This document shows positions 8,290-16,846 of a DNA stretch of 42,810 nt, in pieces (positions within the stretch are counted from its first letter, which is position 1; every line of letters begins with the position of its first letter). A program made the translations under genes and the position numbers. The DNA is taken from positions 1-42,810 of the forward strand of contig DASWAT010000016.1 of NCBI GenBank assembly GCA_036390995.1, read 5' to 3'. The notes beneath the pieces were generated by a model. The model did no database searches, was not told the DNA's origin, and saw only the letters and a program-made list of their open reading frames with translations. This stretch comes from DASQQQ01 sp036390995. Lineage in GTDB: Bacteria; Actinomycetota; UBA4738; HRBIN12.

Positions 8290-9153
8290 TCAGGCGCCCA
8301 TCGGGTGCCAGACCGTCTTGAACTCGACGAGCGCGGTGATCTCGTAGGGGCTCTGGGCGGCCGGGGAGAACGGGTCTCCGCTCGGACCCATGACCACGCG
8401 CTTCACGTTCTCGGCCGAGAGCTCCTCGACCTGGGTGAGGAGGTCCTCCGGCACGCCGGTGACATCGATCGCGTTCACGTCCATGTGTCCGGCCAGCCAG
8501 GGAACGAGCTCGGTCGTGAACCCCGTGAGGACGTTCACCACGCCGCCCGGGACGTCCGACGTCGCCAGGACCTCGGTGAGCGTCACCGCGGGCAGGGGGC
8601 TCTTCTCGCTCGCGACCACGACGGCGGTGTTGCCCGAGACGATGGCCGGCGCGACGCGTGAGACCAGCCCGAGGAGCGCTTGATCCTGCGGCGCGACGAT
8701 GCCAACCACGCCGGTGGGCTCGGGGATGGTGAAGTTGAAGTAGGGGCCGGCGACCGGGTTCGTCCCGCCGAGCACCTGATGGACCTTGTCGCACCAGCCC
8801 GCGTACCAGACCCATCGATCGATCGCGGCATCGACGCCCCTCGTTGGATCGGCGGCGCCGGCGTCGGCCAGCTCCCGCTCGAACTGCGCCCGGCGACCCT
8901 CCATCAGCTCGGCCACCCGGTACAGGATCTGGCCGCGGTTATAGGCGGTCTTGCCGGCCCAACCCGGCTGCGCCGCGCGCGCCGCGCGTACGGCATCGCG
9001 CAGATCCTTCCGCGAGGCGCGAGCGGCCCACGCCAGGAGCCGTTCGTCGTGGGAGAAGACCTCGTAGGAGCGTCCCGACTCGCTGCGGGGGAACTCGCCC
9101 GCGATGTACAGCTTCGCCGTCCGGCGGACCGGGACCCGCGTCTCGGCGCTCAT
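8290..9153 (-). CDS. Non-catalytic aldehyde dehydrogenase-like protein (second half of a split ALDH16-type enzyme)
   Basis: A 287-residue protein. It begins with a typical ALDH N-terminus (KLYIAGEFPRSESGRSYEV), continues through the cofactor-domain region (FTIPEPTGVVGIVAPQDQ, APAIVSGNTAVVVASEKSP, VPGGVVNVLTG) and then stops with a short unrelated-looking tail (VEFKTVWHPMGA). The whole catalytic domain with the nucleophilic Cys is absent, and the ILKPA-type Lys position reads VVVASEKSP. Its ATG overlaps the stop of the catalytic ALDH (ATGA). Together the two are 785 residues, close to ALDH16, in which a catalytic ALDH is fused to a shorter ALDH-like domain without Cys. It is probably a structural or dimerisation partner. 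Confidence 0.85.
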   Translation of the reverse strand: MSAETRVPVRRTAKLYIAGEFPRSESGRSYEVFSHDERLLAWAARASRKDLRDAVRAARAAQPGWAGKTAYNRGQILYRVAELMEGRRAQFERELADAGAADPTRGVDAAIDRWVWYAGWCDKVHQVLGGTNPVAGPYFNFTIPEPTGVVGIVAPQDQALLGLVSRVAPAIVSGNTAVVVASEKSPLPAVTLTEVLATSDVPGGVVNVLTGFTTELVPWLAGHMDVNAIDVTGVPEDLLTQVEELSAENVKRVVMGPSGDPFSPAAQSPYEITALVEFKTVWHPMGA

Positions 9154-10646
9154 GCCGCGCCCCCGTCGAGGTCCAGGTACGGCTCCAGGCCGTGCCGTCC
9201 GCCCTCCCGACCGAACCCGCTCTCCTTGTACCCGCCGAACGGCGACGCCGGATCGAACCGGTTGAAGGTGTTCGACCAGACCACGCCCGCTTTCATCCGC
9301 TCGGCCATCCACAGGATCCGCGAGCCCTTGTCGGTCCAGATGCCGGCCGACAGGCCGTAGGGCGTGTTGTTCGCCTTCTCCACGGCTTCGTCCGGCGTGC
9401 GGAAGGTGAGGATCGACAGCACGGGGCCGAAGATCTCCTCGCGCGCGATTCGGTGCGACTGCGAGACGTTCGTGAACAGCGTCGGCCGGAACCAGAACCC
9501 GCGCTCGGGCAGCACGCAGTCGGGCTGGTAGATCTCGGCTCCCTCGTCGATCCCGCTCTGCACGAGCTCGGTGATCTTCTCGAGCTGGTCGCGCGAGTTG
9601 ATGGCGCCGACGTCGGTGTTCTTGTCGAGCGGATCGCCCACCCGAAGCGTGTCCAGGCGCGCCTTCAGCTTGTCGATCAGCGGCTCGAACACCGACTCCT
9701 GCACGAACAGCCGCGAGCCCGCACAGCACACCTCGCCCTGGTTGAAGAAGATGCCGTTCACGATGCCCTCGATCGCCTGATCCAGCGGGGCATCCTCGAA
9801 GACGATGTTCGCGGCCTTCCCCCCGAGCTCCAGGGTCAGACGCTTGCCGGTCCCCGCCACGTTGCGGCGCAGGACCTTCCCGATCTCGGTGGAGCCGGTG
9901 AACGCGATCTTCGCGATGTCCGGGTGGGCGGCCAGCCACCCGCCGGTCTTCCCTCCCGGGCCCGTGATCACGTTCACGACGCCGGGTGGCAGCTCGGCGT
10001 CCTGGAACACCTCGGCCAGCAGCAGCGCCGTGAGCGGCGTGGTCGAGGCGGGCTTCAGGATCGCGGTGTTGCCGGTGGCGAGCGCGGGAGCCAGCTTCCA
10101 CGCGCACATGAGGAGCGGGAAGTTCCACGGCGTGATCTGCGCGGCGACCCCGAGCGGGCGCGGCGTCCGTCCGGGGAACGCGTAGTCGAGCTTGTCCGCC
10201 CACCCCGCGTAGTAGAAGAAGTGGGCGGCCGCGAGCGGCACGTCGACGTCGCGCGACTCCTTGATCGGCTTGCCGTTGTTCATCGTCTCCAGGACGGCGA
10301 ACTCGCGGGAGCGCTCCTGCAGGGCGCGGGCAACGCGGTACAGGTACTTGGCCCGCTCCTTGCCGGGGAGGTTGCGCCACCGCTCCTCGTACGCCTCCCT
10401 GGCCGTGCGGGCCGCAAGATCGACGTCCTCCTCGCCGGCCTCGGCCACCTCGGCGAGCGTCTCTTCCGTAGCGGGGTTGATGGTGGTGAAGTACCGGCCG
10501 GACTTCGGCTCGACGAACCGGCCTCCCACGAACAGGTCGTACCGATCCTGCAGGTCGACGATCTCGGTGCTCTCCCGCGAGGTGGCGTACTCCCACGGCA
10601 CCGGTCGCTCCGGCGTCTGATGCTCGCGCTTCTCGATGTCGCTCAT
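9150..10646 (-). CDS. NAD-dependent aldehyde dehydrogenase
   Basis: A 498-residue enzyme that oxidises an aldehyde to the acid with NAD(P). All key sites are present: TPWNFPLLM (Asn175 oxyanion), ILKPAS (Lys198, cofactor), FTGSTEIGK, LELGGK with general base Glu273, and GEVCCAG with nucleophile Cys307, then EEIFGPVLS. The start at 10646 gives a 30-residue N-terminal extension that is polar and charged. It lies 11 bases after deoC and overlaps the non-catalytic ALDH. Acetaldehyde from the DeoC reaction is the obvious substrate, a standard association of deoC with ALDH genes; specificity cannot be read from the sequence. Confidence 0.93.
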   Translation of the reverse strand: MSDIEKREHQTPERPVPWEYATSRESTEIVDLQDRYDLFVGGRFVEPKSGRYFTTINPATEETLAEVAEAGEEDVDLAARTAREAYEERWRNLPGKERAKYLYRVARALQERSREFAVLETMNNGKPIKESRDVDVPLAAAHFFYYAGWADKLDYAFPGRTPRPLGVAAQITPWNFPLLMCAWKLAPALATGNTAILKPASTTPLTALLLAEVFQDAELPPGVVNVITGPGGKTGGWLAAHPDIAKIAFTGSTEIGKVLRRNVAGTGKRLTLELGGKAANIVFEDAPLDQAIEGIVNGIFFNQGEVCCAGSRLFVQESVFEPLIDKLKARLDTLRVGDPLDKNTDVGAINSRDQLEKITELVQSGIDEGAEIYQPDCVLPERGFWFRPTLFTNVSQSHRIAREEIFGPVLSILTFRTPDEAVEKANNTPYGLSAGIWTDKGSRILWMAERMKAGVVWSNTFNRFDPASPFGGYKESGFGREGGRHGLEPYLDLDGGAA

Positions 10647-10657
10647 GTTCGTCCGCC

Positions 10658-11617
10658 TCAGTCGATCGTGAAGTAGTCGGGGCCCTGGTACCGGCCGGTG
10701 CGCTCCTTGCCGATCTGCATCAGCACGTCGTTCAGGAGCGACGAAGCGCCGATCCGGAAGCGATCCGGCGTCATCCAGTCCGGGCCGAGCGTCTCGTACA
10801 CCAGCACGAGGTACTGGATGGCCTGCTTCGACACCCGGATCCCGCCCGCGACCTTGATGCCGACCCGGCGCCCCGTCTCGTGGAAGAACTCGCGCGCCGC
10901 CTCCATCATGCACAGCGCCCCGGGCAGCGTCGCACTCACACCGATCTTCCCGGTCGAGGTCTTGATGAAGTCCGCCCCCGCGGCCATGGCCAGGACGCTG
11001 GCCTGCCGGATCCGGTCGTAGCTGCCGAGCTCGCCGATCTCCAGGATCACCTTGAGGTAGGCCGATCCGGCGGCCTCCCGGAGCGCCACCAGCTCCTCGA
11101 AGGCCCTCGCGTACTCGCCGCCCAAGAACAGGGAGCGGTTGAGGACGATGTCGATCTCGTGCGCGCCGAGCTCGACGGCTTCCCGGACCTCACGGATCTT
11201 GACGTCGAGCGGTCCCAGGCCGCTCGGGAACGAGCCGGCCACGCTGGCCACCTTCACCGAGGTGCCCCGCAACTGCCCGACCGCCACCGGGATCAGGTGC
11301 GGGTAGATGCACACCGCGGCGACCGGCGGGATCGACGGATCGATGGGATCGGGCCTCACCCCTTTGGAGCACATGGCGATGATCTTCCCCGCGGTATCGG
11401 CTCCCTCCAGGGTCGTGAGGTCCATCGAGCGGATCGCCAGGTCGAGCGCCCACAGCTTGGACTCCCGCTTGATCGAGCGCTTGCCGAGCGATGCCGCTCG
11501 CTCCTCCAGACCGACCGCGTCGACGGCCGCCGTGCGGGCCACCAGCCGCGTGGCCTCCTTCGAGGAGGATCGCATGGCGGCGGGTTCACGGTGCTCGATC
11601 TCGGCTGCCTGGGACAT
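10658..11617 (-). CDS. deoC: Deoxyribose-phosphate aldolase
   Basis: A 319-residue class I aldolase that splits 2-deoxyribose 5-phosphate into glyceraldehyde 3-phosphate and acetaldehyde in deoxynucleoside breakdown. ADFIKTSTGKIGVSAT contains the Schiff-base Lys, and GIKVAGGIR the second active-site Lys; EIDIVLNRSLFLGGE is also typical. It is longer than the short bacterial form (about 220 residues) because of an N-terminal helical extension, like the DERA forms of about 310-340 residues. I chose the ATG at 11617 rather than 11647, because a TACCAT box overlaps the upstream ATG and GGAG precedes the inner one. It heads the deoC-ALDH-ALDH operon. With cdd nearby (12570) it fits nucleoside salvage. 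Confidence 0.93.
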   Translation of the reverse strand: MSQAAEIEHREPAAMRSSSKEATRLVARTAAVDAVGLEERAASLGKRSIKRESKLWALDLAIRSMDLTTLEGADTAGKIIAMCSKGVRPDPIDPSIPPVAAVCIYPHLIPVAVGQLRGTSVKVASVAGSFPSGLGPLDVKIREVREAVELGAHEIDIVLNRSLFLGGEYARAFEELVALREAAGSAYLKVILEIGELGSYDRIRQASVLAMAAGADFIKTSTGKIGVSATLPGALCMMEAAREFFHETGRRVGIKVAGGIRVSKQAIQYLVLVYETLGPDWMTPDRFRIGASSLLNDVLMQIGKERTGRYQGPDYFTID

Positions 11618-11645
11618 CCGCTGCTCCTGGTCGGCCTGAACCGCC

Positions 11646-11651
11646 ATGGTA
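11646..11651 (-). promoter_or_regulatory. Candidate -10 box for deoC operon
   Basis: TACCAT on the minus strand, about 28 bases before the preferred ATG. It spans the alternative upstream ATG, which argues against that start. No clear -35 is seen. Confidence 0.35.
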
Positions 11652-11678
11652 GCCGAATCGTCGCCCGGGACCGAACGC

Positions 11679-12560
11679 TCAGAATCCGAGGCGGCGGAGG
11701 GCCTTCGGGTCGCGCTGCCACTCCTTCAGGACCTTCACCCGGAGGTCGAGGAACACCTTCGTGCCGAGCAACAGCTCCATCTCCGCGCGGGCCCTCGTGC
11801 CGATCCGCTTCAGGACCTCGCCGCCCTTGCCGATCACGATGCCCTTCTGGGAATCGCGCTCGACGATCAGCGCGGCCTGCACGCGGGTGAGCGTCTCCTC
11901 TCGCTCGAGCTCCTCCACGACCACCGCGATCGAGTGCGGTAGCTCCTCGCGGGTGACCTCGAGGGCCTTCTCCCGGACCATCTCGGCGAGGCGCTCCTCG
12001 AGCGGTTGATCCGTGACCTCGTCCGACGGGAACAGCATCGGCCCCTCGGGCAGCCGCTCCACGATCAGGTCCAGCAGGGTGCGCACGCCCGTCCCGGCCT
12101 TCGCGCTCACCGGGACGATCTCGTCGAACTCGCCGAGGTCGGCCGCGGCCTGGAGCTGTGGGACCTCGCGCCGGCCGAGCGCTGCGTCGAGCTTGTTCAC
12201 CGCGCACACCTTCGGGCAGGCGAGCGCCTTCACGTGCCGCTCGTACACGAACGCGTCGCCCCGACCCACCCCGGCCACCGCGTCCACCACCAGGATCACC
12301 CCGTCCACGCCCTGGACCGATCCCCCCACGACCTCGTTCAGTCGGGCCCCGAGCGGCGTGCGAGGCTTGTGGAAGCCCGGCGTATCCGTGAACACGACCT
12401 GGAACCCCTCGGTGGTGAGGATGCCCCGGATACCGCGCCTGGTGGTCTGGGGCCTGTCGGAGACGATCGCGACCTTCCGCCCCACGAGCGCGTTCACGAG
12501 CGTGGACTTGCCGACGTTCGGCCGGCCGACCACGGCCACGATCCCGCTGTGGAACCCCAC
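11679..12560 (-). CDS. era: GTPase Era
   Basis: A 293-residue essential GTPase that binds 16S rRNA and helps 30S subunit maturation. It has G1 GRPNVGKST, the G2 region TTRRGIRG, G3 DTPGFHKPR, G4 NKLD and G5-like VSAKAG. The C-terminal KH RNA-binding domain is visible from about residue 205, with VERDSQKGIVIGKGGEVLKR. The start is a GTG (12560). Just downstream of cdd and the CBS protein, it matches the usual ybeY-corC-cdd-era order in actinobacteria. Confidence 0.97.
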   Translation of the reverse strand: MGFHSGIVAVVGRPNVGKSTLVNALVGRKVAIVSDRPQTTRRGIRGILTTEGFQVVFTDTPGFHKPRTPLGARLNEVVGGSVQGVDGVILVVDAVAGVGRGDAFVYERHVKALACPKVCAVNKLDAALGRREVPQLQAAADLGEFDEIVPVSAKAGTGVRTLLDLIVERLPEGPMLFPSDEVTDQPLEERLAEMVREKALEVTREELPHSIAVVVEELEREETLTRVQAALIVERDSQKGIVIGKGGEVLKRIGTRARAEMELLLGTKVFLDLRVKVLKEWQRDPKALRRLGF

Positions 12561-12569
12561 GGAGGAAGG

Positions 12570-12968
12570 CTACGCGAGGTCGGCGGGCCCGAAAGCGTCG
12601 GGGAGGAGCACGGACAGGCGCCATCGCTTCCGATGGCCGCCGGCCGACTCGGACACCACGAGCATGTCGGGCCCGAACTCGTTCAGAACCTGGCGGCATC
12701 CCCCGCAGGGCGGCGTGATGTCGTCGTTCCCCGCCGCCACGGCGACGGCGTCGATCTGCCGGTGCCCGGCGGCGACGGCGGCGAACACGGCCGCCCGCTC
12801 GGCGCAGATCCCCTGTGGGTACGACGCGTTCTCCACGTTCACCCCGGCGAAGATCCGCCCGCCCGCCAGCACGGCGGCACCGACAGAGAAGTTGCTGTAC
12901 GGCGCGTACGCGTTCGCCCTCGCGGCCTTCGCGGCTTCCACGAGGTCGTCGACCGTCTGATCGGACAC
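12570..12968 (-). CDS. cdd: Cytidine deaminase
   Basis: A 132-residue enzyme, the size of the homotetrameric form, that deaminates (deoxy)cytidine to (deoxy)uridine. AYAPYSNFSVGAA is the substrate-binding start, and GICAERAAVF contains the zinc Cys and catalytic Glu. PPCGGCRQVLNEF supplies the other two zinc Cys. It starts with GTG at 12968, seven bases after the CBS-protein stop, and ends nine bases before era. It and deoC are both nucleoside-salvage genes within 2 kb, though era lies between them. Confidence 0.95.
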   Translation of the reverse strand: MSDQTVDDLVEAAKAARANAYAPYSNFSVGAAVLAGGRIFAGVNVENASYPQGICAERAAVFAAVAAGHRQIDAVAVAAGNDDITPPCGGCRQVLNEFGPDMLVVSESAGGHRKRWRLSVLLPDAFGPADLA

Positions 12969-12975
12969 GGCGGCG

Positions 12976-14247
12976 TTACTCAGCGGTGGCCTCCGCGTCC
13001 TCGGGGGCCCTCGAGTCCTCGTGCCGAGTGATCAACACCTTCGCCACGCGGCGGCGGGTAACCTTCTCCGCCTTGAACGTGATGTTCTGGAAAGCGACCT
13101 CCTCCCCCTCCTCGGGGATCGAGCCCATGAGCCCGAGCATCAACCCGCCGACGGAGTCCCATCCGTCGTGGGGCAGCTCCACGTCGAGCAGCTCTTCCAC
13201 GTCGTCGATCGAGGCGCGCCCGTCGACCCGGTACGCCCCGTCGCCGAGGTCGATCATCTCGGGCTCGGCCCGGTCGTACTCGTCCTCGATCTCGCCGACC
13301 AGCTCCTCAAGCAGGTCCTCCAGCGTGACCAGGCCGGAGACCGAGCCGTACTCATCGGTCACCAGGGCGATGTGGAACTTCTCCTGCTGCATCTCGCGGA
13401 GGAGGTCGGCGACCTTCTTCGACTCGGGGACGAAGTGCGCCTCGCGCACGATGTCGGCGAGCGGCATGTCCTGCTTGCCCTGGTGGACGGCCTTCAACAC
13501 GTCCTTCGCGTAGATGAGGCCGAGGACGTTGTCGAGCTCGTCCTGGTAGACGGGGATCCGCGAGAACCCGTGCTGCAGGACCAGGGCCTGGACGTCGCGG
13601 AGCGTCTTGTCGCCCTCGATCGCCACGATGTCGGGTCTCGGCACCATCACCTCGCGGACGATCGTGTCGCCGAACTCGAAGATGGAGAGGATCAGCTCCT
13701 TCTCGCCTGCCTCGATGCTGCCCTCCTCGTGCCCGACCTCCGCCATCGAACGGATCTCCTCCTCCGAGACGAACGGCCCTTGCCGGAGGCCCTTGCCGGG
13801 AAGCAGCACGTTCGCGATGCCGATCAGCCCCCGGGTCGGAACCGCCAGGATCCGCCCGAGGAACCACACGACGGGCGAGAGGGCCAGCGCCACGCGGTCG
13901 CTGTGCAGGATGCCGTACGTCTTCGCCATGGCCTCGACAACGATGAAATAGCCGATCGTGAACGCCACCGAGAGCAGCGTGACGCCGAGGCTCCCGTACG
14001 TCACCTCCGCGAGGATGGCAACGAGGATGGCGGAGCCGTTCTGCACGAACATCACCGCGAGATAGACCGCGTTCAGGTACCGGGGTGGGTCGGATTCGAT
14101 CCGCTCGAGCGTGGCCGCATTCCGCCGCTTGTCCTCCAGCAGGGCCAGGGCACGGACCCGGCTCATCCGGGTGAGCGAGGCCTCGGCCATGGCCAGCACG
14201 GAGCCGAACAGGACCAGCAGCACCACGATCGCCCAGAGCCAGATCAC
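12976..14247 (-). CDS. CorC/HlyC-type CNNM transporter-associated CBS protein
   Basis: A 423-residue membrane protein. The N-terminal DUF21/CNNM domain (residues 1-190) has about four hydrophobic helices, beginning IWLWAIVVLLVLFGSVLAMAEA with the usual AEASL. Two CBS domains (about 205-320) include PRPDIVAIEGD and ALVTDEYGSVSGLVTLEDLLEE, and a CorC_HlyC domain ends the protein. The family is linked to magnesium/cobalt efflux or resistance; the old name hemolysin is misleading. The start is GTG at 14247, overlapping the ybeY stop (GTGA). The gene lies in the conserved ybeY-corC-cdd-era cluster. Confidence 0.93.
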   Translation of the reverse strand: MIWLWAIVVLLVLFGSVLAMAEASLTRMSRVRALALLEDKRRNAATLERIESDPPRYLNAVYLAVMFVQNGSAILVAILAEVTYGSLGVTLLSVAFTIGYFIVVEAMAKTYGILHSDRVALALSPVVWFLGRILAVPTRGLIGIANVLLPGKGLRQGPFVSEEEIRSMAEVGHEEGSIEAGEKELILSIFEFGDTIVREVMVPRPDIVAIEGDKTLRDVQALVLQHGFSRIPVYQDELDNVLGLIYAKDVLKAVHQGKQDMPLADIVREAHFVPESKKVADLLREMQQEKFHIALVTDEYGSVSGLVTLEDLLEELVGEIEDEYDRAEPEMIDLGDGAYRVDGRASIDDVEELLDVELPHDGWDSVGGLMLGLMGSIPEEGEEVAFQNITFKAEKVTRRRVAKVLITRHEDSRAPEDAEATAE

Positions 14248-14687
14248 GGGACGCGCACCCCCGTGTAGCGCTCCTGGGTGGCCCACATCGCGGCCCTGTC
14301 GTCGTCCTGCTCGTGGTGGTACCCGAGCAGATGGAGGATGCCGTGCACGAGGAGCAGCCGCAGCTCGGCAGCCGGATCACCGGGGTTGTTGGCCCGGGCG
14401 ACCTCCGGCGCGATCACGACATCGCCGAGGATCCGCACCCCGTCCTCGTCGGCGTCCCGTTCGTCGAGGGGGAACGAGAGGACATCGGTGGGTCCGTCCT
14501 CGCCCATGTAGCGCACGTGCAGGTCGGCCATCTCGTCGGCGGTGACGAACGACACCGACAGCTCCGAGCGGGCCAGTCCCTCGCCGGTCAGGCATCCACG
14601 GGCCAGCGCCTCCAGCCCCCCTTCGTCGACCGGCATCGACTGGCGGTTCGAGATCAGGATCCGCGGTCTATGGTCGTCGTCAGTCAT
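14244..14687 (-). CDS. ybeY: Endoribonuclease YbeY
   Basis: A 147-residue metal-dependent RNase for 16S rRNA 3' end maturation and ribosome quality control. The zinc motif HGILHLLGYHHEQD (H-x3-H-x5-H) is intact, as is the family region VRYMGEDGPTDVLSFPLD. It starts within the end of phoH (the ATG at 14687 lies before the phoH stop at 14680), so the two are translationally coupled, as is normal. Confidence 0.96.
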   Translation of the reverse strand: MTDDDHRPRILISNRQSMPVDEGGLEALARGCLTGEGLARSELSVSFVTADEMADLHVRYMGEDGPTDVLSFPLDERDADEDGVRILGDVVIAPEVARANNPGDPAAELRLLLVHGILHLLGYHHEQDDDRAAMWATQERYTGVRVP

Positions 14688-16740
14688 CGGCGTTGGCGGC
14701 CCGGCGCTCGCCGTAGACGCGGTACGCCTCCACGATGTCCTGCACGATCTTGTGGCGCACCACGTCCCTCGCGCCCAGCCGGACGAAGTCGATCCCGTCG
14801 ATGCCCTGGAGGATCTCCTCCACCACGACCATCCCCGACTTCTGCCCGTTCGGCAGGTCCATCTGTGTGACGTCGCCGTTGACCACCGCCTTCGAGCCGA
14901 ACCCCAGGCGCGTGAGGAACATCTTCATCTGCTCGGGCGTGGTGTTCTGGGCCTCGTCGAGGATGATGAACGAGTCGTTCAGCGTGTTGTGCGTGACCAG
15001 GAAGTCGTCGGTCACGTAGAGAGAATCCTCCGCCGCGACCTGGATGCACACGGTTTCCCGTTCGCCCACGCGATCGATGGCGTCCACGAAGCGCATGGGG
15101 CGCCCGCCTTTCCCGAACACGTGGTAGATCGCGTGCTTGCGGGTGAGGAGGAACGGCTCGATGCCCGCGGGCAGACGGATGTCGACGACGAACGCGTCGG
15201 ACCGGTGTTGGACGTCGCGCCCTCGGGCTCGGCCCGGCTTCCGGCCCTCGGCGGCTCGGATCCTCCAGTACGCAACCCCACCCAGGGATCGCACGAGGAA
15301 CACGACGTCGTCGCGCAATCGCTCGGAGGACGTGACGTACTGGACGCGACAGGTCCGTCCCGGCTGGGTCACCGGTCCGCCGTCCGTGTCCAGGAGTCCC
15401 TGGAGCAACGCCAGGCGAACATCCGGCGAGTTGTAGAGGTACGGCTCGGGGACGAACTTCGTGTTCGAGCGTGTCCCCGCAAGACCGAGGTCCCTGAGGA
15501 CTTCCGTGACCGGGTTCGCCACGATCACACCGCCTCGGCGCCCGGCCGCGTTCCGCAGAACGTAGTCGGCCTCGCCAGTGCGCCGCAGTTCGATCCCCTC
15601 GAGGGCCATCTCCAGGGCGAAGGCCAGCTCCGTGTCGCGTGTGCTGAACGATGGCGTGGTGGACGTGGTCAGGCACCCGTCACCGAGGAGGAGTCCGAGG
15701 GCGTAGGCGTCCATCGGGACCTCCCGCGGCTCGAACTCCACGGGGCGTGAGATGAGTGGCAGTTCGAAGCGGTGGTGATGGCCCGCCCTCAGCTGTCCGA
15801 TCAGCTCTCTCGTCTCAACGACGCGGGGCGACCTACGTCGCCGTCGGTCGTCGCGCGTCACGACGGCCCAGAGGTGTTCCCCGCAGCACACCGTCGACGC
15901 CCCGTCCTGGGTGCGGAGCCGGAAGACCTCCTTCCGGCCCTGCGGGTACACACCGACGACCGGGATCGGCAGGCCGTTCGAGCCGACGACGAGATCTCCC
16001 ACTTCGAGGCTTCCGATGGCACGGAATCCCGTTGGGGTGAGGACCGGACTGTCGATCGGCTGGGCCCTTCCACGCATGTACGCGAGCGGCGCGACCTCGA
16101 CCGTGCCCCGCTCCATGAGCCGGGGCAGCGACTCGGCGCCGGTCATCTCGAACAGCGCATCGTACAGCGGCTTCATGTACGGATCGATCTTCTCGTACAA
16201 CGTTCCGGGAAGGAAACCCAGGCGTTCTCCGGCCTCCACCGCCGGGCGCGTGAGGATGATCCGGGAGACCTGCTTCTCCTGGAGAGCTCGAACGGCGGTG
16301 GCGACCGCGAGGTACGTCTTCCCCGTCCCGGCCGGGCCGATCGCGAAGGTGACCGTGGCCCGGCGCATCGCGTCGACGTAGCGCTTCTGCCCCAGCGTCT
16401 TCGGCGAGATGCCGCGGCCGCGGCCGGTCAGCAGGACGTCGCCCAGCACCTCGGTGGGCCGCGCCTCCGCTCCCTTGATCAGCTCGATGGACCGCCCCAC
16501 CGACGACGGGTTGAGGTCGTGCCCCTTCTGGAGGAGAGCGATCAGCTCCTCGAACAGCAGACCGACCCGCCCGGCTTCGGGCTCAGGGCCGGAGATCGTG
16601 ATCTCGTTCCCGCGCACCAAGATCTCGGAGTCGAAGGCGGCCTCGACGAGCTTGAGGAGCTCGTCACGCTGGCCGAGGAGAGCGACCATGCTCTGGTCGC
16701 CCGGGACGAGGATCTTCACTTGTGTCGTGGCACTGGCCAA
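14680..16740 (-). CDS. phoH: PhoH-family ATPase interrupted by an intein
   Basis: A 686-residue precursor. The exteins (residues 1-225 and 586-686) make a 326-residue PhoH-like P-loop ATPase: Walker A GPAGTGKT at 135-142, TRPAVEAGERLGFLPG, then after splicing MRGR-TLND and Walker B FIILDEAQNT. A short N-terminal KH-like region precedes it. The product is cytoplasmic and its role is uncertain, with RNA metabolism suggested by its constant pairing with ybeY. The first codon is TTG at 16740; a GTG at residue 8 is the alternative. No in-frame ATG or GTG lies between the upstream AGGAGG and this TTG. Residues 226-585 are an intein (described separately), so the active protein depends on splicing. 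Confidence 0.95.
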   Translation of the reverse strand: MASATTQVKILVPGDQSMVALLGQRDELLKLVEAAFDSEILVRGNEITISGPEPEAGRVGLLFEELIALLQKGHDLNPSSVGRSIELIKGAEARPTEVLGDVLLTGRGRGISPKTLGQKRYVDAMRRATVTFAIGPAGTGKTYLAVATAVRALQEKQVSRIILTRPAVEAGERLGFLPGTLYEKIDPYMKPLYDALFEMTGAESLPRLMERGTVEVAPLAYMRGRAQPIDSPVLTPTGFRAIGSLEVGDLVVGSNGLPIPVVGVYPQGRKEVFRLRTQDGASTVCCGEHLWAVVTRDDRRRRRSPRVVETRELIGQLRAGHHHRFELPLISRPVEFEPREVPMDAYALGLLLGDGCLTTSTTPSFSTRDTELAFALEMALEGIELRRTGEADYVLRNAAGRRGGVIVANPVTEVLRDLGLAGTRSNTKFVPEPYLYNSPDVRLALLQGLLDTDGGPVTQPGRTCRVQYVTSSERLRDDVVFLVRSLGGVAYWRIRAAEGRKPGRARGRDVQHRSDAFVVDIRLPAGIEPFLLTRKHAIYHVFGKGGRPMRFVDAIDRVGERETVCIQVAAEDSLYVTDDFLVTHNTLNDSFIILDEAQNTTPEQMKMFLTRLGFGSKAVVNGDVTQMDLPNGQKSGMVVVEEILQGIDGIDFVRLGARDVVRHKIVQDIVEAYRVYGERRAANADD
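14986..16065 (-). mobile_element. Class 3 (WCT) intein with LAGLIDADG endonuclease inside PhoH
   Basis: A 360-residue in-frame intein between PhoH residues RGR and TLND, just before Walker B. Block A reads SPVLTPTGFRAIGSLEVGD. The first residue is Ala, not Cys or Ser. Block B contains EHLW, giving His at B:10 and Trp at B:12 (precursor W291). Block F contains RETVCIQV with Cys at F:4 (C565). Block G is LVTHN with Thr at G:5 (T583), terminal Asn585 and +1 Thr586. Trp-Cys-Thr plus a non-nucleophilic first residue defines class 3 inteins, in which the F-block Cys attacks first. Two LAGLIDADG helices, ALGLLLGDGCL (347-357) and ALLQGLLDTDG (444-454), indicate an apparently intact homing endonuclease. 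Boundaries are confident because the flanks rejoin into a normal PhoH. Confidence 0.92.
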
Positions 16741-16816
16741 GCGCGATCGTCCGGGGTGCTTCCCCGTTCCCTCCTGTTGGAAAAGGGGCCGTCACCGGAC
16801 GACCCCAGCTGAACCG

Positions 16817-16822
16817 ATTCTA
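16817..16822 (-). promoter_or_regulatory. Candidate -10 box for phoH-ybeY-corC operon
   Basis: TAGAAT on the minus strand in the 106-base gap behind the HIT gene. It lies about 77 bases before the TTG start, with AACAGGAGGG in the leader. The -35 is not evident. Confidence 0.4.
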
Positions 16823-16846
16823 CCCCCACACAACCTGCACCGGCGA

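Noticed and set aside
11618..11647. Upstream ATG (11647) as deoC start
   Set aside because: It lies inside the TACCAT -10 candidate, so it would not be transcribed; the inner ATG has a GGAG site.
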